Counted from the stretch's first letter, positions 6,983 through 14,119 are shown. The stretch is 18,295 nt of DNA from an uncultured Eubacteriales bacterium (GCA_900553315.1 USCW01000016.1:1-18295), one strand, 5' to 3'. Notes: generated by a model from the letters alone, not told the origin. Program-made: numbers and translations.

Positions 6983-9610
6983 TCAGTCATCCTTTCTGTT
7001 GTCGAATTGATTGTAAAGATAGAAATAATAGAGGTACTCCGCGCCGAGGGGCTTATCATGGTTCCAATGGTTTTCCTCGATCCATGCCTGAAGCTTTTCC
7101 GCCTGATGGAAGCTCCCCTTCGTAAACCAATACTTATTTGCATATGGCCTCATCCGTACCTGCAAATAGGCCCAAACCTCGTTCGGGCGCTGAGCCGCAC
7201 GCGCCATGAAGCGCATGGCGTTGCTGGGGCGGTTTTCCTCCTCCGACTTGTCCAAGTCAAGGATACGCCGTTCCGTCTGGTTTTCCAGCGCCAGCAGCGC
7301 ACCATAGACTGCCTCCCGCGTCGCCGGAAGTGCCGCCAACGCTATATGCGCAGGCTTCCATCCGTCCGTGTCCAAACCATCCCGGCTTTGCAGCGCTTCC
7401 AGCATCATCAGGTAGCCATGCAGGAAGCCGCGTCCCAGCGGTGCGTCAGACAGGCGCTCCTCCGGCGTAAAGCTCTGTTCTGTTTTGCGGAGAAGCCGCT
7501 GAACGCTGTCTGCCGTCTCTACGCCCATCTTTTCCAGATAGGGAATCAACTTATCGTGAACCTTCGCCCACGTTGTCATTGGCTGCATCATAAAGGCCGC
7601 CGTCAGCCGCATCGCGTTAGTGCGCCCGTCTCGGCAGCTGACGCGTCTGCCCGCTTCATCCTCCTGTCTTTCACACAGCCACTCATAGTGATCGGCAATC
7701 GCCAGAAGACAGCCGTACAGCTCATCCCGCGTTTTGGGCGGACGATAGCCCATCAACAGAGTCTGCTTCTGCTTTTGCTCTTTCGGGGCCCACAGATTAT
7801 TCGTCTGTGCGCTGAAGCCCACGAGGAACAAATAAGAAAGCGGCTTGCCGTTGTCAATGTCTTCCGATGTAAACAAGCTTTCCGCCTGTGCAAGCAGATG
7901 TTTATCATAGTGCGCTGAATAGCCGTCCTTGCCCAGCGTTTTCAGGTACGGCAGCAGCTTGAGATATAGCTGCTGCCACGCTTTTTTCGGCTGCTGTACA
8001 AAATGGGTCATCATGCGCATCGCATGGGATGGGGTATTCGGATCCATATAGTGCGCCAACGCCAGCAAGCGTCCGTAGAGATAATCCCGCTCGGTACACG
8101 TCGTATCCAGCGTCGGCGATACGGTGCGCGACGGCTTCCGGTCAAGATACAGCTTGCGGATCATGGCGCAGGCCGTAGCCATGCAGTTCTGCCATTTCCA
8201 GCTATTCCACTTCCCATCGGAGCTCGTGAAGGACAGCGGCTGCACCGCACGGTTGAACGCCGCTGACACCATGTTTTCCGGAATCGGCTGTGCCTCCACC
8301 ACGCAATGCAGGAGGCGCAGTTGTAAATCCCGCAGGTACTTGGTTGCGGACTTATCCGCCTTGAAATCCCGCCAAGTTGCCTGAAAGCTGTTCTTGCCCA
8401 TGACAGCCTCGCAGATTTCAAGCCATGTGACAGGCCGCTCCGTGAGGGGCTGCTTCGGATCCTTCATCAGCCAGCGGCAGCCCGCATTCCAGCGATTCAC
8501 ATGCTCCACGAATACGTTCCCGGGCATTTCCTGCTCATAGGTCACGGATACGCGGCCATTGGTTGCGCATTGGAGTCCCAAAAGCACAATTTCCTCCTGC
8601 CGCCGAAGCGCCTCTGCGGTCATGTTCTCCGGGTCTGTCACGCGCTGCAAAGCTTCGTCTCTGCCCTGTACGGAATCGAACAGCGCCATCACATAGTCTT
8701 GCAGGGTATTCGGCGCAGGTTTCGCTTCGTCTTCGCCTTCATCCTCTTCTACTGTCGACCACTTGAGCCGAGGCTTCCGCGTGTTCCAGCCGACGAAGCT
8801 CATGCCGTACTTCCGGAAGCTCTGATGATCCAACAGCCAGCGAAGCGCACGATGCAGCTTTGTCGAAGCTTCAACGCTGATAGCCGCCGCACTCCCGTCC
8901 TCCACGAAGCGGCCCTTGTATTGAAAGGGAAAGCCCTCATCCTTGGAGGAAATCAGCCGTGCGGTGACTTGCAGATAGGGCTGCTTTTTCATTTCCGGCA
9001 GACGCTTTCCCGTGACATAGCACAGCGCCGTGTTCTCGCCCAGCGATGCCGTGATCTGACTGCGCCAGCTCCTCTTTACGTCTTCGCGCATCCACAGTCG
9101 GTTCTCTTCATCGGCATATTCCACACTGAAGCAGACGATTTGCGTCGCGTCCTTCCCTTTTCCCGGCTTCCCATCCTTGTCAAATTGCAGCTTCAAGCCC
9201 GCCACGCCGGAAAGATCCTCGTAAAGCGTTTGCTTTTGCAGGTAATTCAGAAGCACACGCAGACACTCCGGCGCATGAGGTGCGGCACACCATGCCGCTA
9301 ATTGCGGAAGATACTTATCCAGATAGCCGCCGTGTTCGCGGCTCATCAGATATTTCAAGGAATCCGCCAGCGGGAACGGGGTCTTATCGCTTGAACGGCT
9401 CTCCGCCTGCGGCGTGGAGGGGATTGCGAAGGTCGATCCTTCTTCAGCTAGACGCTGCGCTGTGACAAACTCCCCTGCCGGCGAAAGAATGACGTTGATG
9501 GCAATATTTCTCTGCGTGAAGCCCAGCGGAAGCAGGGGGGCATCTCCCTCCGTGGCGCTCGTGTCAATGATGTCATCATACACGTCACAGAGCTTTTGCA
9601 TGAAGCTCAT
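6983..9610 (-). CDS. cas8c: Type I-C Cascade large subunit Cas8c (Csd1) with two extra C-terminal Cas11-like modules
   Basis: Cas8c recognises the PAM and starts R-loop formation; its helical C-terminal end is also made separately as Cas11c in canonical systems. This protein has 875 residues where about 570-620 is usual. The N-terminal part is Csd1-like: MQKLCDVYDDI at the start, EHGGYLDKYLPQLAAWC (92-108), CYVTGKRLP (197-204), SFRKYGMSFVGWNTRKPRLKW (264-284). Module 1 at about 507-602 (LYGRLLALAHYM, AMRMMTHFVQQPKKAW, KPLSYLFLVGFSAQ) would be the normal end of the family. Two further copies follow at about 628-740 (LYGCLLAIADHYEW, NAMRLTAAFMMQPMTTW, APLGRGFLHGY) and 764-870 (VYGALLALENQTE, NAMRFMARAAQRPNEVW, KPLGAEYLYYFYLY). 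The start codon overlaps the cas5c stop by 4 nt. No GGAGG-type internal start is visible before any module. Confidence 0.93.
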   Translation of the reverse strand: MSFMQKLCDVYDDIIDTSATEGDAPLLPLGFTQRNIAINVILSPAGEFVTAQRLAEEGSTFAIPSTPQAESRSSDKTPFPLADSLKYLMSREHGGYLDKYLPQLAAWCAAPHAPECLRVLLNYLQKQTLYEDLSGVAGLKLQFDKDGKPGKGKDATQIVCFSVEYADEENRLWMREDVKRSWRSQITASLGENTALCYVTGKRLPEMKKQPYLQVTARLISSKDEGFPFQYKGRFVEDGSAAAISVEASTKLHRALRWLLDHQSFRKYGMSFVGWNTRKPRLKWSTVEEDEGEDEAKPAPNTLQDYVMALFDSVQGRDEALQRVTDPENMTAEALRRQEEIVLLGLQCATNGRVSVTYEQEMPGNVFVEHVNRWNAGCRWLMKDPKQPLTERPVTWLEICEAVMGKNSFQATWRDFKADKSATKYLRDLQLRLLHCVVEAQPIPENMVSAAFNRAVQPLSFTSSDGKWNSWKWQNCMATACAMIRKLYLDRKPSRTVSPTLDTTCTERDYLYGRLLALAHYMDPNTPSHAMRMMTHFVQQPKKAWQQLYLKLLPYLKTLGKDGYSAHYDKHLLAQAESLFTSEDIDNGKPLSYLFLVGFSAQTNNLWAPKEQKQKQTLLMGYRPPKTRDELYGCLLAIADHYEWLCERQEDEAGRRVSCRDGRTNAMRLTAAFMMQPMTTWAKVHDKLIPYLEKMGVETADSVQRLLRKTEQSFTPEERLSDAPLGRGFLHGYLMMLEALQSRDGLDTDGWKPAHIALAALPATREAVYGALLALENQTERRILDLDKSEEENRPSNAMRFMARAAQRPNEVWAYLQVRMRPYANKYWFTKGSFHQAEKLQAWIEENHWNHDKPLGAEYLYYFYLYNQFDNRKDD
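7001..8092 (-). repeat. Three diverged tandem Cas11c-like modules inside cas8c
   Basis: The modules are encoded at about 7805-8092, 7391-7729 and 7001-7321. All share the pattern [LV]YG.LLA[LI], then NAMR or HAMR, QP or RP followed by W three to four residues on, P[IY]..YL or RPY, and [KA]PL near the end. Modules 2 and 3 carry a charged insert after the first helix that module 1 lacks. The copies are strongly diverged from one another, so the duplication is old and has been kept in frame. Confidence 0.85.
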
Positions 9611-10371
9611 TCGTTCTCACCCGCTTCCGAAAGCTCCCCAGCCAGCGAGGCTTCCTGCGCGCCGGAAAAGTTGCCGTACTTCCCACCGAACTTCTTGGGA
9701 AACATCGGCCGCACATAGCGATACATTTCCGGGTCGCATTCCCACGGCTTTGGGAAGATGATCTCACCATGGTTCATCTTAGCGTGCCACAGCCGCACGC
9801 CCAACTCGTTTTTCCCCGTCTCGTCCGGGTAAGCAAAGCTATGGAACATCACGCCGAGGTCAATTTCTCCGCGATCGTCGTATGCACCCTCCCCTTCGCC
9901 GTAAATGCAAGGCTCCACATACGCCTGACACTCCCGCGTCCCCAAATAAACATCCCTGCGTCCACCCTTGGCGATCATTCGCTTGGCAATGCTGTAATGT
10001 TTATTTTCGTTTTGACCGTCGGCAATCAAATCAGGCTCGGTGCGGTAGGGATTGGGGATGAAATGCGCACGCACCTGATACATCGGGTCTTTCAGGTAGG
10101 TGTAGATGGACAGCGTGTTCGGCTTGCCATCGTAGCTGATCGGGCGAATGCTCTTGTTCTCTGTCTGAATTGGGTGCATGATGCGCACGCTGTCGATGAT
10201 CCACAACAAGCTTGGTTTCCAATAGGTACTTTCAAGCGCCCCTTTGATCGCCTGATACGTCGGGACAAGCAAGGTTGCTTTCTCGCCGCCCATGCGAAGC
10301 GCAGGGTCTGAGAAAAGCGCATACCGACCGTACACGCAAAACTCAACAGTATTCCGGGCTTTGTTTTCCAA
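9607..10371 (-). CDS. cas5: Type I-C pre-crRNA endonuclease and Cascade foot subunit Cas5c (Cas5d)
   Basis: Cas5c replaces Cas6 in type I-C, cutting the repeat to leave an 11-nt 5' handle and then staying on it. From the TTG at 10371 the protein is 254 aa, starting (M)ENKARNTVEFCVYGRYALFS, which fits family N-termini; the frame continues open to 10500 but those 43 residues look unlike Cas5. AAGGTG lies 8 nt before the TTG. The segment VPTYQAIKGALESTYWKP places a tyrosine at 50, and KHYSIAKR places Lys124-His125, matching the Tyr-Lys-His catalytic set known from the Bacillus halodurans enzyme. Processing ability therefore seems intact. RIMHPIQTE and FPKPWECD are further family signatures. It is the first gene after the cas5-cas8-cas7 promoter, with a 5' UTR of about 200 nt in which an antisense RNA gene lies. 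Confidence 0.93.
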   Translation of the reverse strand: MENKARNTVEFCVYGRYALFSDPALRMGGEKATLLVPTYQAIKGALESTYWKPSLLWIIDSVRIMHPIQTENKSIRPISYDGKPNTLSIYTYLKDPMYQVRAHFIPNPYRTEPDLIADGQNENKHYSIAKRMIAKGGRRDVYLGTRECQAYVEPCIYGEGEGAYDDRGEIDLGVMFHSFAYPDETGKNELGVRLWHAKMNHGEIIFPKPWECDPEMYRYVRPMFPKKFGGKYGNFSGAQEASLAGELSEAGENE

Positions 10372-10378
10372 ATGAAAT

Positions 10379-10385
10379 TCACCTT
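10379..10385 (-). promoter_or_regulatory. Ribosome binding site that sets the cas5 TTG start
   Basis: AAGGTGA on the minus strand, about 7-8 nt before a TTG at 10371. There is no ATG in frame between 10500 and the conserved core, and the other upstream TTG/GTG codons lack a comparable site. It lies next to the creR -35 box (10395-10400), so translation of cas5 and transcription of creR start within 25 bp of each other on opposite strands. Confidence 0.65.
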
Positions 10386-10394
10386 CTTTTTCTC

Positions 10395-10423
10395 TTGCAT
10401 TGAAACTCACATCACGGTATAAT
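10395..10423 (+). promoter_or_regulatory. Predicted promoter of the creR-like RNA
   Basis: TTGCAT (10395-10400), a 17-nt spacer and a perfect TATAAT (10418-10423). The -35 box matches only TTG of the consensus, but spacing and -10 are ideal. Transcription would start near 10429-10431, just ahead of the repeat-like hairpin. Confidence 0.7.
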
Positions 10424-10429
10424 CGTTTC

Positions 10430-10540
10430 TGGCGCTCGACCGACAAGGCTGTTGGCGTGGATTGAAATTTTAAAAATACCAATGGCGATTCCGGAAGCAA
10501 ACAGGGAGACGTGCCCTTAACACGTCTCCCCTTTGTTTGT
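10430..10540 (+). ncRNA. creR: CreR-like cas-regulating guide RNA (pseudo-repeat, 35-nt pseudo-spacer, terminator)
   Basis: The predicted RNA of about 110 nt has the parts of a crRNA precursor. A stem CCGACA/TGTTGG with loop AGGC (10440-10455) ends 2 nt before TGGATTGAAAT (10458-10468), which equals the 11-nt 5' handle left by Cas5c on type I-C repeats. A 35-nt pseudo-spacer (10469-10503) of normal I-C spacer length follows, then the terminator stem GGGAGACGTG/CACGTCTCCC (10504-10530) and CTTTGTTTGT. The pseudo-spacer begins TTTAAAAATACCAATGG. It matches 10615-10631 at positions 1-10 and 13-17, next to the PAM TTC at 10612-10614, beside the cas5 promoter. CreR RNAs of other CRISPR types guide Cascade to their own cas promoter by partial complementarity, which represses without cleavage. 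The RNA is antisense to the cas5 5' UTR. No toxin frame (as in CreTA) is visible nearby. Confidence 0.78.
10504..10540 (+). terminator. Terminator of the creR-like RNA; possible attenuator of the cas mRNA
   Basis: A perfect 10-bp GC-rich stem with a 7-nt loop (10504-10513 with 10521-10530), followed on the plus strand by CTTTGTTTGTT. On the minus strand the same stem is followed by TGTTTGCTT, a poorer tail, and lies about 45-70 nt into the predicted cas5-cas8-cas7 transcript. Confidence 0.8.
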
Positions 10541-10580
10541 TAGAGGGGCAGGAGTGTAAGAATCCCTTCCAACACTTATA

Positions 10581-10609
10581 AGTATAGCATAGCATCACGC
10601 AAATAGCAA
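10581..10609 (-). promoter_or_regulatory. Promoter of the cas5-cas8c-cas7 operon
   Basis: On the minus strand TTGCTA (10609-10604), a 17-nt spacer and TATACT (10586-10581), preceded by TGC to make an extended -10. The start of transcription would be near 10574, inside the cas3-cas5 gap, so the Cascade genes can be expressed apart from cas3. The pseudo-protospacer for the creR-like RNA begins just upstream of the -35 box. Confidence 0.8.
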
Positions 10610-10611
10610 TA

Positions 10612-10631
10612 TTCTTTAAAAATAAGAATGG
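10612..10631 (+). promoter_or_regulatory. Predicted Cascade-CreR operator: TTC PAM plus pseudo-protospacer
   Basis: TTC (10612-10614), the type I-C PAM in its correct 5' position, is followed by TTTAAAAATAAGAATGG. This matches the first 17 nt of the creR pseudo-spacer except at positions 11 and 12; beyond that, only 21, 22 and 25 of the next nine match. Positions 12 and 18 are among those flipped out and unread in type I complexes. A bound complex would extend from about 10612 to 10650, over the region RNA polymerase contacts upstream of -35. Confidence 0.75.
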
Positions 10632-10646
10632 AAGTTATGTTGTCTC

Positions 10647-13055
10647 CTATATTATGATCCCTGTTTCTTCCGAATACCAGCCCTCCGCAAGCGCAAACGC
10701 GCCGCACGCTCCCAGCGGAACGACCGCATTTTGCTCCATGAGTCGCTGATAGGTCTGCGCATACAGATTCACCGTATACGCCTGTGCTTTCCGCAAAAGC
10801 AGCACCTCCTCACGCATCTCATGCTTTTCGCCGAGCGCCGCAATGATACGCTTGCCCTCGCCCCATGGCACAAGCACCGGAATCGTATCCTCTTCAATGA
10901 CGTAAAGATGCTGTGCCGCCGTCCTGAAGCTTTGATGCAGCACCAGTTGGCTTGACCATTTGTTGTGCTGAGCCATGGCTTCATAATCTCTGTTCAACGC
11001 AAGCCACTTCGTCAGGCAGCGTGTTTCCGTCTTGCTGCCCTCGCGCACCTGCACGCAGAATTTCTGCTTGTCCTTGATATAAGCTTCTTCGCGTGCAAAA
11101 TAAGCAGCCATGCGCGCCGGGGTATCAAGCTCCTCCGGGCAGATGCTCGCATTGTTCAAAAAGCTTCGTGTAATATTTCCGCCGTTTTGAATATCCGGCA
11201 GGTACGCCAAGGCGTTGGTCTCCTCCGGGAAATCCCAAATCAACACCAAACCATTGTCATATTCCATATTGCGATTTGCGCGCCCCGCTGCCTGTATGAT
11301 ACTCGGAAGACTTGCCAGATCACGAATCACAACCGGAAAGCTCACGTTGATGCCCGCTTCGATCAACGCCGTTGAAACGCAAAGCACCCGCTTCCCCGCT
11401 TTCAGAAACGCCTTCATCCATGCAATCAGCTTGATGCGGTGTGCCGGACAAAGCTGCGTGCTCATGTGAATGCACAAAATATGGTCGTCCGGGCAATTCT
11501 CCGCAATGCGCGGAATATCTTTTTCAGAGACGCTCTTGTCAAAAGCCACAAACACAGCGCCTTGACTTTTCAGCGTCTTCATAGTCTCCTGATACACCTG
11601 CCACGCGGCCGCCTTGGTATTGAGGATAGCCAGCACCGATTTGTCCTTCAATATCTGCGCAATGTCTTTTCCAGCAGACGCACAGGTGCGGTTTTCATCC
11701 AGTTGTGATACAAAATGGACGCGTTTGAGCTGTGTATAAAGTGCATCGACATTCGGCATCAGCTCTACCGCTGACAGCGCAGACGACAGCTTCGGCTGTG
11801 TTGCGGTGCAGAGGATCACGGTGCTGTGCCCATACACATTCAAAAAGCGAATTGCCCGTTCAAAAAGCACCTTGCATTGCCTCGGGAGCGATTGAATCTC
11901 GTCGAAAATCAGCACCGCGTTCGTCAGCCGGTGCATCCGTCGTGCCGCCGTATTCGGCGCTGCGTAACAAGCATTTAGGAATTGCACAAGACTTGTAAGA
12001 ATCATGTCGCTGTCCCAGCGCTCTGTCAGGCGCTGATAGGCCGTCTGCTCTTCCTCTGTTTCGATCACCACGTTTGCATGATGCTCCAGAATCGAAGGAT
12101 AATCGTTCAATGCCGTCCGGATGTCCCGTGCATTCTGATCCAAAATGGTATGATAAGGAATGATATAAAAGATGCGGCTTTGTCCGTTCACCTGCGCATG
12201 TCGAAGCGCATAGCGAAGGCTGGCATATGTTTTGCCGCCGCCCGTCGGAACGGACAGCGTGTAAATTCCCGGCGCCGATGCTGCCTTTTCATAGCATATA
12301 TCCGATATATTCGCACGAATGCGGTTGATCGTCCCTTCTCCATCCAGATGCTCTGCACGATAGCGCTCAAACGTGTGCAGCAGCGACTGCCAATCGGCCC
12401 GTTCAGGCATCACCAGCGGATCCTCGCCATATGCAAAGCAGGCGGTATCCCACCGATCCGCATCTACCAGTATACTCAACAGCAGACGGCCCAGCAGCCC
12501 CGCCATGCTGGCCTGTCTGGGCGAATCCTCCGAAAAATCCGGAAACAGCGCGGCGATCTCCTGACAGCTTTTATCAAATAAATCATCCAATTCCGCTCCG
12601 TCTGCGACGTTTTGCAGGAACCACGTAATAGCCTCCTCCGCATGAACAGCATCTTCATTCTCTCGAAGGCTGCGGATCAGCGGCGAATCGCCCATATAGT
12701 CCCAGCAATCCGCCAGACCCGCATGATGCCCGTGAACGCAAAGCATCACCAGTTGTGCCGTCAAGCGTCGATACATCGACGTTCCCGCCGTCAAGAACCA
12801 GCGGTGATAAGCATACATAGCACCGGTAAGCGCGTGATAATGTGGCGAAGCTGCATGATCGTCCGTCTGCGTCGCGTACAGGTAGGCCATAAATGCTTGC
12901 GTCGCCTTGCCCATATCATGAAGCAAGCCAATGAGTGCGGCAAGGTGCGGCACGCCTATCGCTTCCGCAAAGAAGCTGCATAAGCGACTGACCGTTCTGC
13001 AATGGACTTGAAGCGGCTGTGCCTGCCGGTCGGAGGTACGAATATGAGCAATCAT
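10647..13055 (-). CDS. cas3: CRISPR-associated helicase-nuclease Cas3 (HD + superfamily 2 helicase)
   Basis: An 802-aa fused HD nuclease and helicase recruited to R-loops to degrade target DNA. The HD part has His18, the LLHDMGKA doublet (His46-Asp47), the His72/His74 pair in SPHYHALTG, and VHGHHAGL at 107-114, so the metal site looks complete. The helicase part has SVPTGGGKTYAS (Walker A, 268-278), LIFDEIQSLP (Walker B as DEIQ, 384-387), ILCTATQPKL (motif III), and LIEAGINVSFPVVIRDLAS with IIQAAGRANRN (motifs V and VI). AGGAGA precedes the ATG. It has its own promoter at 13100-13128 and is separated from cas5 by 275 bp, whereas in many I-C loci the genes are contiguous. Confidence 0.97.
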   Translation of the reverse strand: MIAHIRTSDRQAQPLQVHCRTVSRLCSFFAEAIGVPHLAALIGLLHDMGKATQAFMAYLYATQTDDHAASPHYHALTGAMYAYHRWFLTAGTSMYRRLTAQLVMLCVHGHHAGLADCWDYMGDSPLIRSLRENEDAVHAEEAITWFLQNVADGAELDDLFDKSCQEIAALFPDFSEDSPRQASMAGLLGRLLLSILVDADRWDTACFAYGEDPLVMPERADWQSLLHTFERYRAEHLDGEGTINRIRANISDICYEKAASAPGIYTLSVPTGGGKTYASLRYALRHAQVNGQSRIFYIIPYHTILDQNARDIRTALNDYPSILEHHANVVIETEEEQTAYQRLTERWDSDMILTSLVQFLNACYAAPNTAARRMHRLTNAVLIFDEIQSLPRQCKVLFERAIRFLNVYGHSTVILCTATQPKLSSALSAVELMPNVDALYTQLKRVHFVSQLDENRTCASAGKDIAQILKDKSVLAILNTKAAAWQVYQETMKTLKSQGAVFVAFDKSVSEKDIPRIAENCPDDHILCIHMSTQLCPAHRIKLIAWMKAFLKAGKRVLCVSTALIEAGINVSFPVVIRDLASLPSIIQAAGRANRNMEYDNGLVLIWDFPEETNALAYLPDIQNGGNITRSFLNNASICPEELDTPARMAAYFAREEAYIKDKQKFCVQVREGSKTETRCLTKWLALNRDYEAMAQHNKWSSQLVLHQSFRTAAQHLYVIEEDTIPVLVPWGEGKRIIAALGEKHEMREEVLLLRKAQAYTVNLYAQTYQRLMEQNAVVPLGACGAFALAEGWYSEETGIII

Positions 13056-13099
13056 GAATTTCTCCTTATAGATAGTTTGTCAATCGTTGTTGTATGCTC

Positions 13100-13128
13100 A
13101 GTATAAAGCACACCCCAGAAAAAGACAA
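13100..13128 (-). promoter_or_regulatory. Promoter of cas3
   Basis: On the minus strand TTGTCT (13128-13123), a 17-nt spacer and TATACT (13105-13100). The -10 hexamer is the same as that of the cas5 promoter. No sequence similar to the creR pseudo-protospacer is seen beside this promoter, suggesting cas3 is not under the same guide control. Confidence 0.7.
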
Positions 13129-13162
13129 GCAGCCAAGAATGTGTGCAATGTCAAGGCAAACC

Positions 13163-13195
13163 AAAAACAGAAGCCCCAAAGCATCGGGACTTCTG
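13163..13195 (-). terminator. Second (distal) terminator after rpsI
   Basis: Stem CAGAAGTCCC/GGGGCTTCTG with one mismatch (13168-13195), followed on the minus strand by TTTTT (13167-13163). It lies 60 nt beyond the first terminator and upstream of the cas3 promoter, forming a tandem pair that insulates cas3 from ribosomal protein transcription. Confidence 0.65.
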
Positions 13196-13228
13196 CATCA
13201 TATCCATTTTTCAGGTCCTTCACCGTAC

Positions 13229-13271
13229 CAAAAACAAAAGCATTCCAGTACCAAACGATACTGGAATGCTT
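13229..13271 (-). terminator. Rho-independent terminator of rplM-rpsI
   Basis: A perfect 13-bp stem AAGCATTCCAGTA/TACTGGAATGCTT (13238-13250 with 13259-13271), then TTGTTTTTGG on the minus strand. It starts 7 nt after the rpsI stop codon. Confidence 0.92.
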
Positions 13272-13277
13272 GAAAAA

Positions 13278-13667
13278 TCAGCGCTTGCTGAACTGAGGCG
13301 CACGACGGGCAGCCTTCAAGCCGTATTTCTTGCGCTCCTTCATACGAGGATCGCGAGTGAGGAAGCCAGCCTTCTTCAGCGCACCGCGCAGTTCGGGATC
13401 GGCCTTGCACAGCGCACGGGCAATGCCGTGACGGATCGCACCGGCCTGACCGGTCAGGCCGCCGCCATTCACGTTCACCAGCACGTCGAAGTTGCCGACG
13501 TTGGTCAGCGTCAGGGGCTGACGAACAGTCATCTTCAGGGTCTCCAGACCAAAGTAGTTGTCGATGTCACGCTTGTTGATGACGACCTTGCCGTCACCGG
13601 CGACCAGACGGACGCGGGCCACAGCCTTCTTCCGACGGCCAACAGCACTATAATCAACTTTTGCCAT
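13278..13667 (-). CDS. rpsI: 30S ribosomal protein S9 (uS9)
   Basis: A 129-aa protein starting MAKVDYSAVGRRKKAVARVR, with DIDNYFGLETLKMTVRQPL, NGGGLTGQAGAIRHGIARAL and the basic end typical of S9, finishing FSKR; the C-terminal tail reaches the ribosomal P-site. The ATG at 13667 has AAGGAG 8 nt upstream and matches the family start; the longer open frame from 13691 is not used. It lies 20 nt after rplM, the usual L13-S9 pair. Confidence 0.98.
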   Translation of the reverse strand: MAKVDYSAVGRRKKAVARVRLVAGDGKVVINKRDIDNYFGLETLKMTVRQPLTLTNVGNFDVLVNVNGGGLTGQAGAIRHGIARALCKADPELRGALKKAGFLTRDPRMKERKKYGLKAARRAPQFSKR

Positions 13668-13687
13668 TTTGAAATTCTCCTTCCGCG

Positions 13688-14119
13688 TCAAATCAGATCG
13701 TACTTCTCAGGCTGCTGAGCGGCGTGCTCATGATCGGGGCCAGCATACACCTTGAGCTTCTTGGCCATCTGGCGGCCGAGGGGGCCCTTGGGCAGCATAC
13801 CCACCACAGCATGGCGGATGGCGAATTCGGGCTTCTCAGCGATCAGCTTGCGGTACTTGGTCTCCTTGAGGCCGCCCACATAGCCGCTGTGATGATAGTA
13901 AACCTTCTGATCCAGCTTCTTGCCGGTCATGACGATCTTATCAGCGTTGATAACGATCACATAGTCACCGGTATCCACATTCGGGGTGTAAATCGGCTTG
14001 TTCTTACCACGCAGGATGTTGGCGACCTGGCTGGCCAGACGGCCCATGACCTGGCCCTCAGCATCGATCACGTACCACTTACGCTCGATATCTGAAGCTT
14101 TCGGCATAAAAGTCTTCAA
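13688..14119 (-). CDS. rplM: 50S ribosomal protein L13 (uL13)
   Basis: A 143-aa protein beginning (M)KTFMPKASDIERKWYVIDAE, with GRLASQVANILRGKNKPIYTP, GDYVIVINADKIVMTGKKLDQK and AVVGMLPKGPLGRQM, the full L13 signature. The start codon is TTG at 14119, supported by AAGGAGG 7 nt upstream and by agreement with family N-termini (MKTFM). A start further upstream would add an unrelated 36-residue stretch that lies over the structured leader. The non-ATG start and folded leader suggest translational tuning. Confidence 0.97.
   Translation of the reverse strand: MKTFMPKASDIERKWYVIDAEGQVMGRLASQVANILRGKNKPIYTPNVDTGDYVIVINADKIVMTGKKLDQKVYYHHSGYVGGLKETKYRKLIAEKPEFAIRHAVVGMLPKGPLGRQMAKKLKVYAGPDHEHAAQQPEKYDLI

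Noticed and set aside
5978..7918. A 646-codon open frame on the plus strand opposite cas7 and cas8c
   Set aside because: It has no recognisable protein features and mirrors strongly coding minus-strand genes with clear Cas motifs, as do the other long antisense frames opposite coaBC, yicC, cas8c and tsaC.
7391..8150. An internal Cas11c start within cas8c
   Set aside because: Methionines at residues 477, 483 and 620 lie ahead of modules 1 and 2, but none has a purine-rich ribosome site at proper spacing. It cannot be excluded, but the sequence does not support it.
10399..10406. ATTGAAAC as a second repeat end, which would make a repeat-spacer pair with the TGGATTGAAAT at 10458
   Set aside because: The match is only 8 bases, the distance of 62 nt does not fit repeat plus spacer well, there is no upstream stem, and the site lies between the -35 and -10 boxes.
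10372..10500. N-terminal extension of cas5 by 43 residues, starting at a TTG at 10500
   Set aside because: The extra residues do not resemble Cas5, no ribosome site precedes them, and the segment is better explained as the antisense of the creR-like RNA. The TTG at 10371 has a ribosome site and fits the family start.
10430..10646. A CreT-type toxin gene next to the creR-like RNA
   Set aside because: No small frame with a ribosome site was found on either strand of the gap outside the cas5 and cas3 ends.
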